Assembly: GCA_963848825.1 (NCBI GenBank)
Contig: CAWKFA010000014.1
Span: forward strand, 62,001 to 126,000
Source: CAVVSQ01 sp963848825
Lineage (GTDB): Bacteria > Planctomycetota > Planctomycetia > Gemmatales > Gemmataceae
Direction: 5' to 3'
DNA: 64,000 nucleotides
Shown piece by piece: positions 63,229-64,000 of the stretch; within the stretch, counting starts at the first letter, position 1; each line of letters begins with the position of its first letter. The notes under the pieces were generated by a model that was given only the letters and a program-made list of their open reading frames with translations, made no database searches and was not told the origin of the DNA. A program made the position numbers and the translations under genes.

Positions 63229-63713
63229 TTATTGCGAGTACGGCTCGGCTACCGATCGCTCCATGAAAGCTACAGCGCCTGGACGATTGCCAAAATCAAT
63301 GATGGTCTCGCCGCGTTTGACCCAGCCCAGGCGCGCGTAGAACGTTTCGCGGTCCGGCGTATACAGCCCTACCGTGGCAAAACCCAGTCGCTGCGCTTGG
63401 CCAATGCGTGCCGGCACAATTGTGTGCCGATGCCTCGGCCACGGCGAGATGGTTGAACATAAAGTGCCGTCAGGCAGGCGAACCAAGTCCGTCCGTCCGG
63501 CGCGGTGTCATGCACGATGCTCACCATGCCGACGGGGTGGACGCCGTCCAGCGCCACGAACGCTAGGGGAATCTTGTCGCGCTGCAGGTACTCCGCCATC
63601 AGTTCGGCCGCATCGTCCCAGGAGCCTCCCAGGGGAGCGAACCATTCCGTCAGGATCCAGTCGGTAAGTACGGCGACCACAACCGGATGGTCGGCTAGAT
63701 AGTCGATGTGCAT
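63229..63713 (-). CDS. GNAT-family N-acetyltransferase (one frameshift)
   Basis: The N-terminal half (63369-63713) has FVALDGVHPVGMVSIV and the acetyl-CoA loop VQPSRRGRGIGTQLCRHAL. The C-terminal half (63229-63400) has QRLGFATVGLYTPDRETFYARLGWV, the usual last strand and helix. Adding one base to the GG at 63399-63400 joins them (HALAQAQRLGF), giving a normal length of about 161 aa. The substrate is unknown. The start ATG at 63713 is only 15 nt from a palindromic element. Confidence 0.85.
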
Positions 63714-63727
63714 GACTCACGGCTTAG

Positions 63728-63825
63728 CAGCCCGTTGAAAAAGGGGTCAGACCCCTTTGAAGCCAACAGACTTTTCAACGTTTTGCAGCGTATTGAAGGG
63801 GTCTGACCCCTTTTTCAACGGGCTG
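63728..63825. repeat. Palindromic element with CAGCCCGTTGAAAAA ends, copy 2
   Basis: The 98-bp element has exact inverted ends: CAGCCCGTTGAAAAAGGGGT at 63728 and the complement ending AACGGGCTG at 63825. The inverted ends themselves contain the palindromes GGGGTCAGACCCC and GGGGTCTGACCCC. The centre (AACAGACTTTTCAACGTTTTGCAG...) is unique. The outer ends equal those of 1628-1692. Confidence 0.85.
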
Positions 63826-63834
63826 TTAGAGCGA

Positions 63835-63923
63835 TCGAAAAAAAGGGGTCAGACCCCTTGAAGCGAACAGATTTTCAACGCTATTGCAAGGTATTGAGGG
63901 GGTCTGACCCCTTTTTTTCCGAA
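63835..63923. repeat. Palindromic element, copy 3 (variant ends)
   Basis: An 89-bp sibling directly follows copy 2. The inner palindromes GGGGTCAGACCCC and GGGGTCTGACCCC and the centre (GCGAACAGATTTTCAACGCT) are kept, but the outer ends are TCGAAAAAAA and TTTTTTTCCGA in place of CAGCCCGTTGAAAAA. Confidence 0.8.
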
Positions 63924-64000
63924 CGCACTTAAAACAAATCACTTCTTCTTCTGTTTGGTTTGTTTGATGGATTGCAAAACGCCCTTGTAGTGTTGCTGTC

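Noticed and set aside
63728..63923. CRISPR-like repetition at the right end
   Set aside because: The repeats are inverted and occur as two palindromic units with no regular spacers and no cas genes.

Overview
The window looks like chromosome of a planctomycete, most likely Gemmataceae or a close relative. Coding GC is high. Three very large proteins each begin with the short Trp/Arg-rich leader ending in an L-E-x-R motif that marks giant exported proteins of that group, and two genes resemble the planctomycete DUF1583 family. No rRNA, tRNA or CRISPR array is visible.

Layout. (1) 1-4948, + strand: a respiratory nitrite-ammonification block of two CBS proteins, a c'-like cytochrome, a small membrane protein, a sigma-54 activator of the NtrC class, and nrfH-nrfA. 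(2) 4949-8950: an intergenic repeat element, a VOC/glyoxalase-fold gene (+), a DUF1583-like secreted protein (-), a ThuA-domain protein (-) and a decayed IS1380 transposase (+). (3) 8951-58544: three giant surface-protein genes in a row on +. Giant 1 (about 9,290 aa once repaired) is a beta-solenoid adhesin-like protein with a 1188-bp tandem repeat, a Gly-rich tract, a YVTN propeller, PKD and Calx-beta domains and a C-terminal HExxH domain. Giant 2 (about 2,100 aa) has two cohesin-like domains, seven tandem YDG domains and an HExxHxxGxxH domain. Giant 3 (about 4,250 aa) has many YDG domains interrupted by complete beta-propellers, then cohesin-dockerin-cohesin. (4) 58660-62991, - strand: a likely three-gene operon of a helical-repeat protein, a coiled-coil HExxH metallopeptidase-like protein and a membrane-anchored DUF1583-like protein. 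(5) 63229-64000: a GNAT acetyltransferase (-) and two palindromic elements.

A caution applies throughout. About 25 reading-frame breaks occur. In most of them, adding one G or C to a short G or C run restores a continuous, recognisable domain. I therefore read most broken genes as intact genes with consensus-sequence errors, not as pseudogenes. The exception is the IS1380 remnant, which also lacks its end.

Working picture: an anaerobic nitrite-to-ammonium module under sigma-54 control sits beside a cell-surface module. In that module, very long solenoid and Ig-like stalks carry propellers, cohesin/dockerin modules and protease-like heads. The surface role is inferred from domain content; no function has been shown.
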